Shown one piece after another: positions 55,276 through 62,832 of a DNA stretch of 64,000 bases. Within the stretch, counting starts at the first letter, position 1. Every line of letters begins with the position of its first letter. The notes beneath the pieces are model-generated. The model made no database searches. It was not told where the DNA came from and saw nothing but the letters and a program-made list of their open reading frames with translations. The stretch is from Sulfitobacter albidus. Lineage in GTDB: Bacteria; Pseudomonadota; Alphaproteobacteria; Rhodobacterales; Rhodobacteraceae. A program made the translations under genes and the position numbers. Where the stretch lies: positions 1,112,501 through 1,176,500 of the forward strand of contig NZ_CP073581.1 of the NCBI RefSeq assembly GCF_018200035.1. The letters run 5' to 3'.

Positions 55276-56067
55276 ATGTATAATTTTGACGTAGAACGGC
55301 CCACCACGATTGCGGATGCGGTCAAGGCATTGGGCACCGACGAGGCGCAGCCGCTGAGCGGCGGGCAGACGCTGATCCCCACGCTCAAGGCGCGGCTGGC
55401 GGCGCCGTCGGTGTTGGTGTCGCTGCACGGCATCGACGAGATGAAGGGCGTGTGCAAGGACGACGAAGGCCGCCTGTGCATCGGGGGGGCGACCACCCAT
55501 GCGGTTGTCGCGGCGGAGGCTGCGGCGGACTATCCGGGGCTTGCGGGCCTTGCGGCGCGGATCGGGGATCCGGCGGTGCGCAACCGCGGCACCATCGGTG
55601 GCTCGGTTGCCAACAACGATCCATCGGCCTGCTATCCCGCGGCAGTGCTGGCATCGGGGGCGACGGTGTGCACCAACGCGCGTGAGATCGCGGCGGACGA
55701 CTATTTTCAGGGGATGTTCGCGACCGCGCTGGAAGAGGGGGAGATCGTGACGGAAGTGAAATTCCCGATCCCCGAAAAGGCGCATTACGAAAAGCACATC
55801 CAGCCCGCGTCACGTTTTCCTTTGGTGGCGGTTTTCGTTGCGAAGTTCGCCGATGGCGTGCGCGTGGCGGTAACCGGTGCCTCCGAGAACGGCGTGTTCC
55901 GCTGGACCGAAGCCGAAACCGCGCTGGACGGATCGTTTACCGCTGACGCGGTTGCGGGGCTGTCGGCCTCCGCAGACGGGATGATCTCGGATCTGCACGG
56001 GAGTGCGGCCTACCGGGCGCATCTGGTCGGCGTGATGACAAAGCGGGCGGTTGCTGCGCTGGCCTGA
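55276..56067 (+). CDS. coxM: FAD-binding subunit (CoxM-like)
   Basis: FAD subunit (263 residues) that passes electrons from the iron-sulfur clusters to the acceptor. FAD motifs L-S-G-G-Q-T-L-I-P (about residues 32-40) and T-I-G-G-S-V-A-N-N-D-P (about residues 109-119) are present. AAAGGAAGG precedes the ATG at 55276 (MYNFDVERPTTIADAV). Unlike coxS-coxL the gap before it is long and holds the dispersed repeat, so expression may be partly separate. A hairpin follows at 56099-56120. Confidence 0.94.
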   Translation: MYNFDVERPTTIADAVKALGTDEAQPLSGGQTLIPTLKARLAAPSVLVSLHGIDEMKGVCKDDEGRLCIGGATTHAVVAAEAAADYPGLAGLAARIGDPAVRNRGTIGGSVANNDPSACYPAAVLASGATVCTNAREIAADDYFQGMFATALEEGEIVTEVKFPIPEKAHYEKHIQPASRFPLVAVFVAKFADGVRVAVTGASENGVFRWTEAETALDGSFTADAVAGLSASADGMISDLHGSAAYRAHLVGVMTKRAVAALA

Positions 56068-56098
56068 TCCGGCACGCATCTTCTGCCAGACACGTTAG

Positions 56099-56120
56099 CC
56101 GCGGGGGGAGACCCCCGCGG
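56099..56120 (+). terminator. Terminator-like hairpin after coxM
   Basis: Arms CCGCGGGGG (56099-56107) and CCCCCGCGG (56112-56120) with a GAGA loop, nine G-C pairs. No strong T run follows (TTATCCG), so termination efficiency is uncertain. It lies 31 bases after the coxM stop. Confidence 0.6.
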
Positions 56121-56232
56121 TTATCCGTTTTCAGGGGGGTGTTATTGCATAACGCGGAACTGCGGGGACAGTTTGACGTTGGTGATTGAGGCGTCTTCCT
56201 GGCGCCTGCGTGTTGAGACGAAAGGAATGCAC

Positions 56233-57906
56233 ATGTCGCGGATCGGTAAATCGTCGGTTGTACTTGGATTGGTCATGGCGCTCTCGGCGCCGACAGCGGG
56301 ATTTGCGCAGTCGGGTGCAGAGGCGCTCGCGCAGCGCGTCGAGCAGCAGCAGGAACGCGTGCGGGAGTTGCAACAGCAGCTTCAGCGGGCTGACCGGGTC
56401 GTTACGGTCAATCAGGCGGAGGTGCGCCGCCAGCTGGACGCGGCGCAGCGGCAGCTTGACGAGAGCCGGGCGGCGTTGAAGCAGGCCCGCTCCGCCCAAA
56501 AGGACAAGCAGAACGCGCAGGGCCAGCGTCAGAAACAGGCGGATCAGGAGCGCGAACAGCGCAAGGCCGAACGGCGTGCGCAGCGTGAGGCGGAGCGCCG
56601 GGCCGAACGCGAGGCGGAGCGTCAGGCCGAACGGCAGGCGCAGCGCGAGGCGGAGCGTCGTGCAGAACAGCAAGCGCAGCGCGAAGCAGAGCGTCGTGCA
56701 CAGCGCGAAGCGGAGTTGGAGGCGGAGCTGGAAGCCGAGCGCCGCGCGCAGCGGCAGGCCGAACGCCAAGCGCAGCGTCAGGCAGAGCGCGAAGCCGAGC
56801 GCCGCGCCGCCGAGCGGCAGGCCCAGCGGCAAGCCGAGCGCCAGGCGCTGTTGGAGGAGGAGCGCCGGGAGCAGCGGCGCGCCGAGCGCCGGGCAGAGCG
56901 GCAGGCGGAACGACGTGCGGCCGCCGCCGCAGCTGACGGCGATCGTCCCGTTGGCCGGATCGAGCGGGAGCAGTTGACTGACGACAATACCCGGGCGTCG
57001 AACGAGGAGTTCGACACCGATGTGCGTGGCAATGAGTCCGACGGCGGGCTCAGCAAATTTGAAAAAGCGCTGATCCTTGGCCTTGGCGCCGTTGCCGTGG
57101 GCAAGATCCTGGACAACGGTGATGAGGTGGTCAGCCGCTCCGGCGACCGGGTCGTTGTTGAACGGGACGGCGATCTGCGCGTGCTCAAGGACGATGATGC
57201 GCTGCTGCGTCGGCCTGGCAATGATCTTCAGACAGAGACCTTTGACGACGGATCGACCCGGACGACGGTGACCAAGCCCGATGGCAATCGCATCGTCACC
57301 ATTCGTGGCGCGGATGGTGCCGTTTTGCGACGCACGCGGGTGACGCCATCTGGCGAGCAGATCGAGCTTTTTGACGACACGCAGCGCGCGAGCGTGCCGA
57401 CGATCACCACGCAGTCACTCGATCAGGGCGCGGTTGCGGGCGAACGCGATCTGCGCGCGGCGCTTGAGGCGGAGCGGGCGCTTGCACGTGGGGAGGGCTT
57501 TAGCTTGCGGCAGGTGCGCGATATCGAGGAGGTCCGCAGCCTTGTGCCGCAGATCGAGCTGGATCAGGTGACATTCGCCACCGGCTCCGCCGCGATCGAG
57601 CCAGAGCAGGCACGCAGCCTCGCGCGTATCGGGAACACCTTGCGCGATTTGATTGAAGACGATCCGCGCACCGTGCTGTTGATCGAGGGGCACACCGATG
57701 CGGTGGGTGATGCGTCCTACAATCTTGCCTTGTCGGACCGCCGCGCCGAAACGGTCGCGCTGGCCCTGACGGAGTATTTCGATGTGCCGCCGGAAAACAT
57801 GATCGTGCAGGGCTACGGCGAAAGCCAGCTCAAGGTGCGCACGGCACTGAGCGAGCCTGCGAACCGCCGCGCGGTCGTGCGCGATATCTCGACCCTGCTG
57901 CGTTGA
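56233..57906 (+). CDS. OmpA-family protein with long Arg/Gln/Glu coiled coil
   Basis: A 557-residue envelope protein. Signal peptide at residues 1-27 (L-G-L-V-M-A-L-S-A-P-T-A-G-F-A-Q), then a highly charged low-complexity coiled coil (about 30-225) built of short A-E-R-Q-A-Q-R-E-like repeats, a middle domain (about 250-410; one hydrophobic Gly segment F-E-K-A-L-I-L-G-L-G-A-V), and a C-terminal OmpA peptidoglycan-binding domain (about 445-557: I-E-G-H-T-D-A-V-G-D-A-S-Y-N, D-R-R-A-E-T-V). Probably spans the periplasm and clamps the wall. ATG 56233 has AAAGGA six bases upstream; an ATG at 56227 touches it. Confidence 0.85.
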   Translation: MSRIGKSSVVLGLVMALSAPTAGFAQSGAEALAQRVEQQQERVRELQQQLQRADRVVTVNQAEVRRQLDAAQRQLDESRAALKQARSAQKDKQNAQGQRQKQADQEREQRKAERRAQREAERRAEREAERQAERQAQREAERRAEQQAQREAERRAQREAELEAELEAERRAQRQAERQAQRQAEREAERRAAERQAQRQAERQALLEEERREQRRAERRAERQAERRAAAAAADGDRPVGRIEREQLTDDNTRASNEEFDTDVRGNESDGGLSKFEKALILGLGAVAVGKILDNGDEVVSRSGDRVVVERDGDLRVLKDDDALLRRPGNDLQTETFDDGSTRTTVTKPDGNRIVTIRGADGAVLRRTRVTPSGEQIELFDDTQRASVPTITTQSLDQGAVAGERDLRAALEAERALARGEGFSLRQVRDIEEVRSLVPQIELDQVTFATGSAAIEPEQARSLARIGNTLRDLIEDDPRTVLLIEGHTDAVGDASYNLALSDRRAETVALALTEYFDVPPENMIVQGYGESQLKVRTALSEPANRRAVVRDISTLLR

Positions 57907-57908
57907 CG

Positions 57909-57938
57909 AAAAAACCCCGGTGGAGTGATCCACCGGGG
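57909..57938 (-). terminator. Terminator after infC
   Basis: Arms CCCCGGTGGA (57915-57924) and TCCACCGGGG (57929-57938) with a GTGA loop. Read on the minus strand it ends in six T residues, the normal form for infC. It lies just after the convergent OmpA-family gene and could stop transcription from both sides. Confidence 0.85.
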
Positions 57939-57966
57939 GCAATTCTTGCGCATGAGGATTTAGCGA

Positions 57967-58518
57967 TCAGGCTTTGTTTGGCAGCGGCCCGATCAGCATG
58001 ACCATCTGACGACCTTCCATCTTGGGAAAGTTTTCGACCTTGCCGTGTTCCTTCGTATCCTCGGCCACACGTTCGAGCAATTCGCGACCCAGGTTCTGGT
58101 GCGCCATCTCGCGCCCCCGGAACCGCAGGGTGACTTTGACCTTGTCGCCGTTATCAAGAAACTTGAAGACATTGCGCATTTTCACATCGTAGTCATTGGT
58201 ATCCGTGTTGGGACGGAACTTGACCTCTTTGATCTCGATGATCTTCTGCTTTTTGCGGGCTTCGGCCTCCCGCTTTTGCGTCTCGTATTTGAATTTGCCG
58301 AAATCCATGATCTTGCACACGGGCGGGTTGGCGTTGGGAGAAATCTCAACCAGATCAAGCCCGGCTTCCTCGGCCATGTCCATGGCGCGGGAGGGGCTGA
58401 CAACGCCGACGTTTTCGCCATCCGCGCCGATCAGGCGGATTTCGGGGGCGCGGATATTCTCGTTCACGCGCGGGCCGGTGTCACGTTGCGGCGGCGCGTT
58501 ATGGGGTCTGCGAGCGAT
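57967..58518 (-). CDS. infC: Translation initiation factor IF-3, AUC start
   Basis: IF-3, which proofreads initiator tRNA and start codon on the 30S subunit. From the ATC at 58518 the product is 183 residues, beginning (M)[16 protein letters not shown], the expected N-terminus for this order. No ATG, GTG or TTG in frame lies upstream; the next usable start (GTG at 58467) would remove 17 conserved residues. Two ATC codons are adjacent (58521, 58518) after AAGGA. A rare start is expected: infC in E. coli uses AUU, allowing IF-3 to repress itself. Body motifs G-K-F-K-Y-E-T and [11 protein letters not shown] are intact. Confidence 0.93.
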   Translation of the reverse strand: MARRPHNAPPQRDTGPRVNENIRAPEIRLIGADGENVGVVSPSRAMDMAEEAGLDLVEISPNANPPVCKIMDFGKFKYETQKREAEARKKQKIIEIKEVKFRPNTDTNDYDVKMRNVFKFLDNGDKVKVTLRFRGREMAHQNLGRELLERVAEDTKEHGKVENFPKMEGRQMVMLIGPLPNKA

Positions 58519-58718
58519 GATGGTCGTCCTTTTTCTGTGTCCGTTATCGAGTTTGCAAGGTAGACTTCCGGGGCGCCGCCTTCAAGGCAAAAGACCGGTT
58601 TCAGGCTGGATCATGGGCGTTTTCCCCCTTGCGTCCGGGCGCGGGGATGCGCATGTGCTCATCAGCGGTCCGATTGCCGGGGGTTACGGCGTCGGATGTT
58701 ACTAGAGGGGTACAGAAA

Positions 58719-59867
58719 ATGAAGAATATCGTTTGGATCGTGGTTGCTGCCATCATCGCTGTCGGGGGGTATATGCTGTACTCCGGGCGCAGCGTTCAGG
58801 ACATTGCGACGGATGTCTCCGACGCGGCCGGAACGGCTGCCGAGGCCACAACAGAAGCCGCCGGTGCCGCGGCGGATGCCGCCGGGGACGCCGTTGACGC
58901 CGCCGCCGAGGCGGCAAGCGACGCCGCCGATGCGACCGCCGACGCCACCGCTGATGCCGTGGATGCCGCGACCGAGACGGCGGGCGATGCGGTCGAGGCG
59001 ACCACGGACGCGGCCGAAGCTGCGGCGGACGCGGTAAGCGATCTGGCCAGCGATGCCGCGGACGCGGCGGGCGACGCCGTTGATGGCGCCGTCAATGTCG
59101 CCGAGGACGCGGTCGACGCCACGCAGGAAGCGGCAAGCGATGCGGCAGATGCCGCGCAGGACGCCGTTGATTCCGCAACTGGTGCGGCCGATGAGGCGAC
59201 TGAAGAAGCCGCGACTGCAGCCGAAGAAGCAACGACCGAGGCTGCAACGGCAACTGAAGAGACGGCAACCGAAGCTGCAACGGCGACCGAAGAAGCCGCG
59301 ACTGGGGCTGCAACGGCGACCGAAGAAGCCGCGACTGACGCTGCAACGGCGACCGAAGAAGCCGCGACTGAGGCTGCAACGGCGACCGAAGAAGCCGCGA
59401 CTGAGGCTGCAACGGCGACCGAAGAAGCCGCGACTGAGGCTGCAACGGCGACTGAAGAGGCTGCGACTGAGGCTGCAACAGCGACCGAAGAGGCTGCGAC
59501 TGACGCTGCAGCGGCGACTGAAGAAGCCGCGACCGAGGCTCCAACGGCGACCGAAGAAGCTGCGACGGAAGCCACTGAGGACGCCGCGACCGCGACCGAG
59601 GAGGCCACGGCTGAGGCAACCGAAGAAGCCGTCAGCGAAGCCGCTGATGCCGCAACTGCCGGCACCGAAGAGGCCACCGGCCTTGCAGATCTGCTGACGG
59701 TTGACGGGTTCGACTTTGACCGGGTCAGCACCCTGATCGAAGAGTCCGACCTCGGTGCCCTGCAAAAGACCACGCTGACACAGGGTCTGCGGGCGGCACA
59801 GGACAATCCCGACCTGCTGCGGGCCGCGCTTGAGCGCGCACGTGAGGCGTTGGGTCTGGCCGAATAA
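58719..59867 (+). CDS. Membrane-anchored Ala/Thr/Glu protein with ten 11-residue repeats
   Basis: A 382-residue acidic protein. Residues 4-20 form one membrane anchor (I-V-W-I-V-V-A-A-I-I-A-V-G-G-Y). Residues 32-165 are Ala/Asp-rich helix with D-A-A-G-D-A-V-D-like units. Residues 176-285 are ten perfect-length 11-residue repeats, consensus A-T-A-T-E-E-A-A-T-E-A. A short globular tail (about 320-382, L-L-T-V-D-G-F-D-F-D-R-V) follows. It resembles LEA-like or apolipoprotein-like 11-mer helices that lie along membranes or form coiled rods. I know of no assigned function. Own promoter gap and terminator; divergent from infC. Confidence 0.75.
   Translation: MKNIVWIVVAAIIAVGGYMLYSGRSVQDIATDVSDAAGTAAEATTEAAGAAADAAGDAVDAAAEAASDAADATADATADAVDAATETAGDAVEATTDAAEAAADAVSDLASDAADAAGDAVDGAVNVAEDAVDATQEAASDAADAAQDAVDSATGAADEATEEAATAAEEATTEAATATEETATEAATATEEAATGAATATEEAATDAATATEEAATEAATATEEAATEAATATEEAATEAATATEEAATEAATATEEAATDAAAATEEAATEAPTATEEAATEATEDAATATEEATAEATEEAVSEAADAATAGTEEATGLADLLTVDGFDFDRVSTLIEESDLGALQKTTLTQGLRAAQDNPDLLRAALERAREALGLAE
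59244..59573 (+). repeat. Ten tandem 33-base repeats within the 11-residue-repeat gene
   Basis: 330 bases made of ten units of 33 bases, each coding an 11-residue unit such as A-T-A-T-E-E-A-A-T-E-A. Units differ by a few bases each and the last two are more diverged, as expected from expansion by slippage or unequal exchange. The whole array is in frame. Confidence 0.9.
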
Positions 59868-59887
59868 CGCCGCGACAAGCAAGTTGG

Positions 59888-59929
59888 AAAGGCCGCGGTA
59901 TCCGAATGGGTTCGCGGCCTTTTTCTTTT
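59888..59929 (+). terminator. Terminator after the 11-residue-repeat gene
   Basis: Arms AAAGGCCGCG (59888-59897) and CGCGGCCTTT (59913-59922) followed by a T-rich tail to 59929, 20 bases past the stop. Confidence 0.85.
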
Positions 59930-59997
59930 GACCCGATAAAATGTGCACCCGGTTCTGGCATTGCCCGTGATGCGCGTTCGGCGAGGGTCGGTCGAGC

Positions 59998-60675
59998 TCA
60001 GAGGTTGCTTTGCGCGCCCAGTCCACGGCGCAGCACCCACACCAGCAACAGCACACTCAGGATCAGCCAGATCCCGCCCCAGAGTGCCGCGCTGCCGCCG
60101 ATCTCCTCGGCAAGCATATAGGCATCCGAGCGCGCCGTGCGCCGGGCAATCGTGTCGTCAAAGATGTCGTAGGGGACATAGAGCACGGAGCTGAGCCCGA
60201 TCACCCGCAGCACCAGATCGCTTACCCGGTGCCCGGCGAAACGCGCGATGGCCAGCAGCGCCGCCCCGGTGCCCAGACAGAACGCCGCCGCAAAAAGGTC
60301 GCGCACAAAAAGCGCCGTGACCGCGATCATGCCAGCCCCGAACAGCCCCAGGATCAGCCGGTCCGCCGTGCTGCGCAGCGCCGCGATCAGCAGCGCAATC
60401 CCCAACACCAGCGACCCCAGATAGCCCGCCGTGAGGATCACGAAGCGGTTGCCGCCCAGGCTGATGACGTGACCCCCCTGCGCGGGCGACAACGACAGCT
60501 CCAGCACGCGGCCCCCTGTGGCCCATGTGGCCAGCGCGTGGCTGAGCTCATGCAGGTAGACCACCAGCATCTTGAGCGGCCAGACCACGGGCGTCTGCCA
60601 CAGGGCAAACACCACGCCGAGGATCACGAACAATTGCCAATGGCCGCGCAGGTAGGTCATCGCGCGATCAAGCAC
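59998..60675 (-). CDS. M50 family metallopeptidase (M50B-like)
   Basis: A 225-residue membrane protein with about six hydrophobic segments. The zinc motif H-E-L-S-H (about residues 42-46, in V-V-Y-L-H-E-L-S-H-A-L-A) matches the HExxH of site-2-protease-type M50 enzymes of the M50B subfamily. A second ligand motif is not obvious by eye, so activity is probable rather than proven. Start: GTG at 60675 or ATG at 60660 (five residues shorter); neither has a good ribosome site. Role unknown; it stands alone between convergent-side neighbours. Confidence 0.8.
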   Translation of the reverse strand: MLDRAMTYLRGHWQLFVILGVVFALWQTPVVWPLKMLVVYLHELSHALATWATGGRVLELSLSPAQGGHVISLGGNRFVILTAGYLGSLVLGIALLIAALRSTADRLILGLFGAGMIAVTALFVRDLFAAAFCLGTGAALLAIARFAGHRVSDLVLRVIGLSSVLYVPYDIFDDTIARRTARSDAYMLAEEIGGSAALWGGIWLILSVLLLVWVLRRGLGAQSNL

Positions 60676-60699
60676 CGGGCAGGGCGCGGTGTCAAAACG

Positions 60700-60729
60700 A
60701 AAAAGGGACCGCGCCGCGCGCAGGCCCCT
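60700..60729 (-). terminator. Terminator after fpr
   Basis: On the minus strand AGGGGCC (60729-60723) pairs with GGTCCCT (60710-60704), seven pairs with one G-T wobble, followed by T residues at 60704-60700. About 20 bases after the fpr stop. Confidence 0.55.
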
Positions 60730-60749
60730 GGGATCGGATGCGTTGGCGG

Positions 60750-61598
60750 TCAGCCCACGAACGCTTTTTCGATCACGAAATGCTTGGGATCCGAATTCGC
60801 CCCTTCCTCAAGGCCAAACCCCTCGAGGATCGCGAGGATGTCCTTGTTGAATGCCAGACTGCCGCAGACCATGGCGCGGTCGGTCTCGACGTTGATGCCG
60901 TCGATGCCGAGATCGCGGAACACGGTGCCGTCCTCCAGCAGGGTCGTGATGCGGCCCATTTTTGGGCTCTGCTCACGCGTGGTGGTGGGGTAATAGCGGA
61001 TCTTGGCGAGGTTTTCGACGCCGATCAGCTCTTGCATCATCTCGTCGGCCTGCAGATCCGCGATCAGCTTGGCGCCGTATTCCAGCTCGGCCACGTCGCG
61101 CACGGTGTGGGTGACGATGACCTCCTCGAATTTCTCGTAGGTCTCGGGCTCGCGCAGCAGGCTGGCAAAGGGGGCAAATCCCGTGCCGGTCGCGAAAAAC
61201 CACACCCGTTTGCCCGGCAGCAGCGCGTCATGCACCAGTGTCCCCACGGGTTTGGGGCGCAGGATGATCTCATCACCGGGCTGAATATGCTGCAGCTTGG
61301 ACGTCAGTGGCCCGTCCTCGACCTTGATCGAGTAGAACTCCAGCTCTTCGTCCCAGGCGGGCGACGCGATGGAATAGGCGCGCAGCAGCGGCTTTTGCTT
61401 GCCCGTCTCGGGGTGCGGATCGCCCATCAGCCCGATCATCACGAATTCGCCCGAGCGAAAGCGCAATGATGCAGGGCGCGTCACGCGGAACGAAAACAAG
61501 CGGTCCGTCCAGTGGGTGACGGAGGTCACGGTCTGCGCATCGGGCAGGGTTGGCACGGGCTTGGCGGTATCTGTGGTCACTGGTTTTTGCTCGGTCAT
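60750..61598 (-). CDS. fpr: Ferredoxin-NADP reductase
   Basis: FAD enzyme moving electrons between NADPH and ferredoxin or flavodoxin (282 residues). FAD-binding R-A-Y-S-I-A-S-P (about residue 80), NADP-binding F-A-T-G-T-G-F-A-P-F (about residues 144-153), and a bacterial-type C-terminal extension ending H-F-V-I-E-K-A-F-V-G. The N-terminal 25 residues are longer than usual. Sits downstream of cysI-cysH-DUF934 on the same strand with a 113-base gap; a natural role is to supply reduced ferredoxin to sulfite reductase. Confidence 0.95.
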   Translation of the reverse strand: MTEQKPVTTDTAKPVPTLPDAQTVTSVTHWTDRLFSFRVTRPASLRFRSGEFVMIGLMGDPHPETGKQKPLLRAYSIASPAWDEELEFYSIKVEDGPLTSKLQHIQPGDEIILRPKPVGTLVHDALLPGKRVWFFATGTGFAPFASLLREPETYEKFEEVIVTHTVRDVAELEYGAKLIADLQADEMMQELIGVENLAKIRYYPTTTREQSPKMGRITTLLEDGTVFRDLGIDGINVETDRAMVCGSLAFNKDILAILEGFGLEEGANSDPKHFVIEKAFVG

Positions 61599-61711
61599 GT
61601 CTCATCGGCGGGCGGCGCCCGCAGTCCTTGTCTATTGAAGGGCACGGGCGCGCGCAATGCGGCGCCTGTGCGCTCTAATTTCGTTAGTGTACTAATGAAT
61701 ATCGATCGCGG

Positions 61712-62113
61712 TCAACCCCGCAGGCGCGCCTGATAGTCATGCGCACGCCAATCGGCGCGGAACTGCCATTGATCCTCTGGCTGGCGGGCGGCGAGGGCGG
61801 CGTCGATTTCCACCTCGTCAAAACCTGATCGCCGCGCCATCGCGTATTGATCGGCGAGCACGTGGCCCCGCGCGCGCAGCCGGCCGGTATAGCCGCGCAG
61901 GCGCAACGCGCGCGCAATGGTGAACCCGCGCCCGTCGGCGGAGGAGGGGAAATCCACCCGGATCATCCTCAGCGCGGGCGTCAGCGTCACATCCTCGGGC
62001 TGCGCATCGGACGCCAGATCCAGCGCCGCGCAATCATTCGCCGCGCCTGCACCACAGTATCCATCCGTCCAGTCATCGGGGCCAAAGCCCGCGTCGGTCA
62101 CGATCACACTCAT
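61712..62113 (-). CDS. DUF934 family protein of sulfur assimilation
   Basis: A 133-residue DUF934 protein, found across proteobacteria next to cysH and cysI. Family blocks: F-G-P-D-D-W-T near the start, D-G-R-G-F-T-I-A-R-A-L-R-L-R-G-Y-T-G (about residues 65-82), and D-Q-Y-A-M-A-R-R-S-G-F-D. The ATG at 62113 overlaps the cysH stop (ATGA), so it is co-translated. Its role in sulfite or APS reduction is unknown. At 133 residues it is somewhat short for the family. Confidence 0.9.
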   Translation of the reverse strand: MSVIVTDAGFGPDDWTDGYCGAGAANDCAALDLASDAQPEDVTLTPALRMIRVDFPSSADGRGFTIARALRLRGYTGRLRARGHVLADQYAMARRSGFDEVEIDAALAARQPEDQWQFRADWRAHDYQARLRG

Positions 62114-62832
62114 GTCTTTGCTCCTGTTCGCACCATTTTGCCGTTTACAAAATGGATGCCGCATTCGTCCTTGTCCTGCCCGCGCCAGCGCCCGGCACGG
62201 GGATCTTCGCCCGCCGCGACCGGCGAGGTGCAGGGCGCGCATCCGATGGACGGATATCCCTGCGCCACCAGCGGGTGCCGGGGCAGATTGTTTTCCTCGA
62301 TATAGGTCGCCACGTCGTCGCGGGTCCAATGGGCCAGCGGATTGACCTTGATCCGGCCCGTGGCCTCTTCGACTTCGAAGGCGGGCAGATCGGCGCGGGT
62401 GGCCGATTGATAGCGTTTGCGCCCGGTGATCCAGCCGTCAAAGCCGCGTAACGCCTCCTCCAGCACCCGCGTTTTGCGCAGAGTGCAGCAGGCGTCGGTG
62501 TCGCGCTGGTGCAGCGTATCGTCGGGATCGGCCTGCGCGGTGTCCGCACGCACGACCTTAACCCGGCGCAATCCCAGCTTTTTCGCCACCTCGCGCTGAT
62601 AGGCCAGCGTTTCGGGAAACAGCAGCATCGTGTCGATAAAGATCACCTGCACGTCCGGCTTTACCCGAGAGGCCAGATGCAACAACGCCACCGATTCCGC
62701 GCCAAAGCTGCTGACCAGCGCGAGGTTCGGCACCGCCGCCAGCGCCCGGCGCAGCACGTCCGTCGCCGCGTGATGCTTCAGCTCGGTGTTGAGCGTGGCA
62801 ACCTGCGTGTTGAGCGCATCATCAAGCGGCAT
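62110..62832 (-). CDS. cysH: Adenylylsulfate (APS/PAPS) reductase
   Basis: Reduces activated sulfate to sulfite in cysteine synthesis. 240 residues. Four cluster cysteines are present: C-C-T-L-R-K (about residues 119-124) and the pair in S-I-G-C-A-P-C (about 202-205), which marks the [4Fe-4S] APS-reductase type rather than the cluster-free PAPS reductase. The catalytic cysteine is in E-C-G-I-H near the C-terminus. The ATG at 62832 gives MPLDDALNTQVATLN; the open frame continues inside cysI, whose stop overlaps this start by 11 bases. Confidence 0.94.
   Translation of the reverse strand: MPLDDALNTQVATLNTELKHHAATDVLRRALAAVPNLALVSSFGAESVALLHLASRVKPDVQVIFIDTMLLFPETLAYQREVAKKLGLRRVKVVRADTAQADPDDTLHQRDTDACCTLRKTRVLEEALRGFDGWITGRKRYQSATRADLPAFEVEEATGRIKVNPLAHWTRDDVATYIEENNLPRHPLVAQGYPSIGCAPCTSPVAAGEDPRAGRWRGQDKDECGIHFVNGKMVRTGAKT

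Noticed and set aside
52702..55797. A 1031-codon open frame on the minus strand opposite coxL and coxM
   Set aside because: It is the shadow of GC-rich coding sequence; the translation is His/Arg/Gly-rich with no family features, while the plus strand encodes clear Cox subunits.
59244..59573. Regular 33-base repeats as a possible CRISPR array
   Set aside because: The units are directly adjacent without spacers and stay in one frame inside a protein gene.
58662..60056. Minus-strand frame giving a Cys/Gly/Arg keratin-like repeat protein
   Set aside because: Reverse reading of the Ala/Thr/Glu repeat gene; the composition is a by-product of the repeated codons, and the plus-strand protein has a ribosome site, membrane anchor and terminator.
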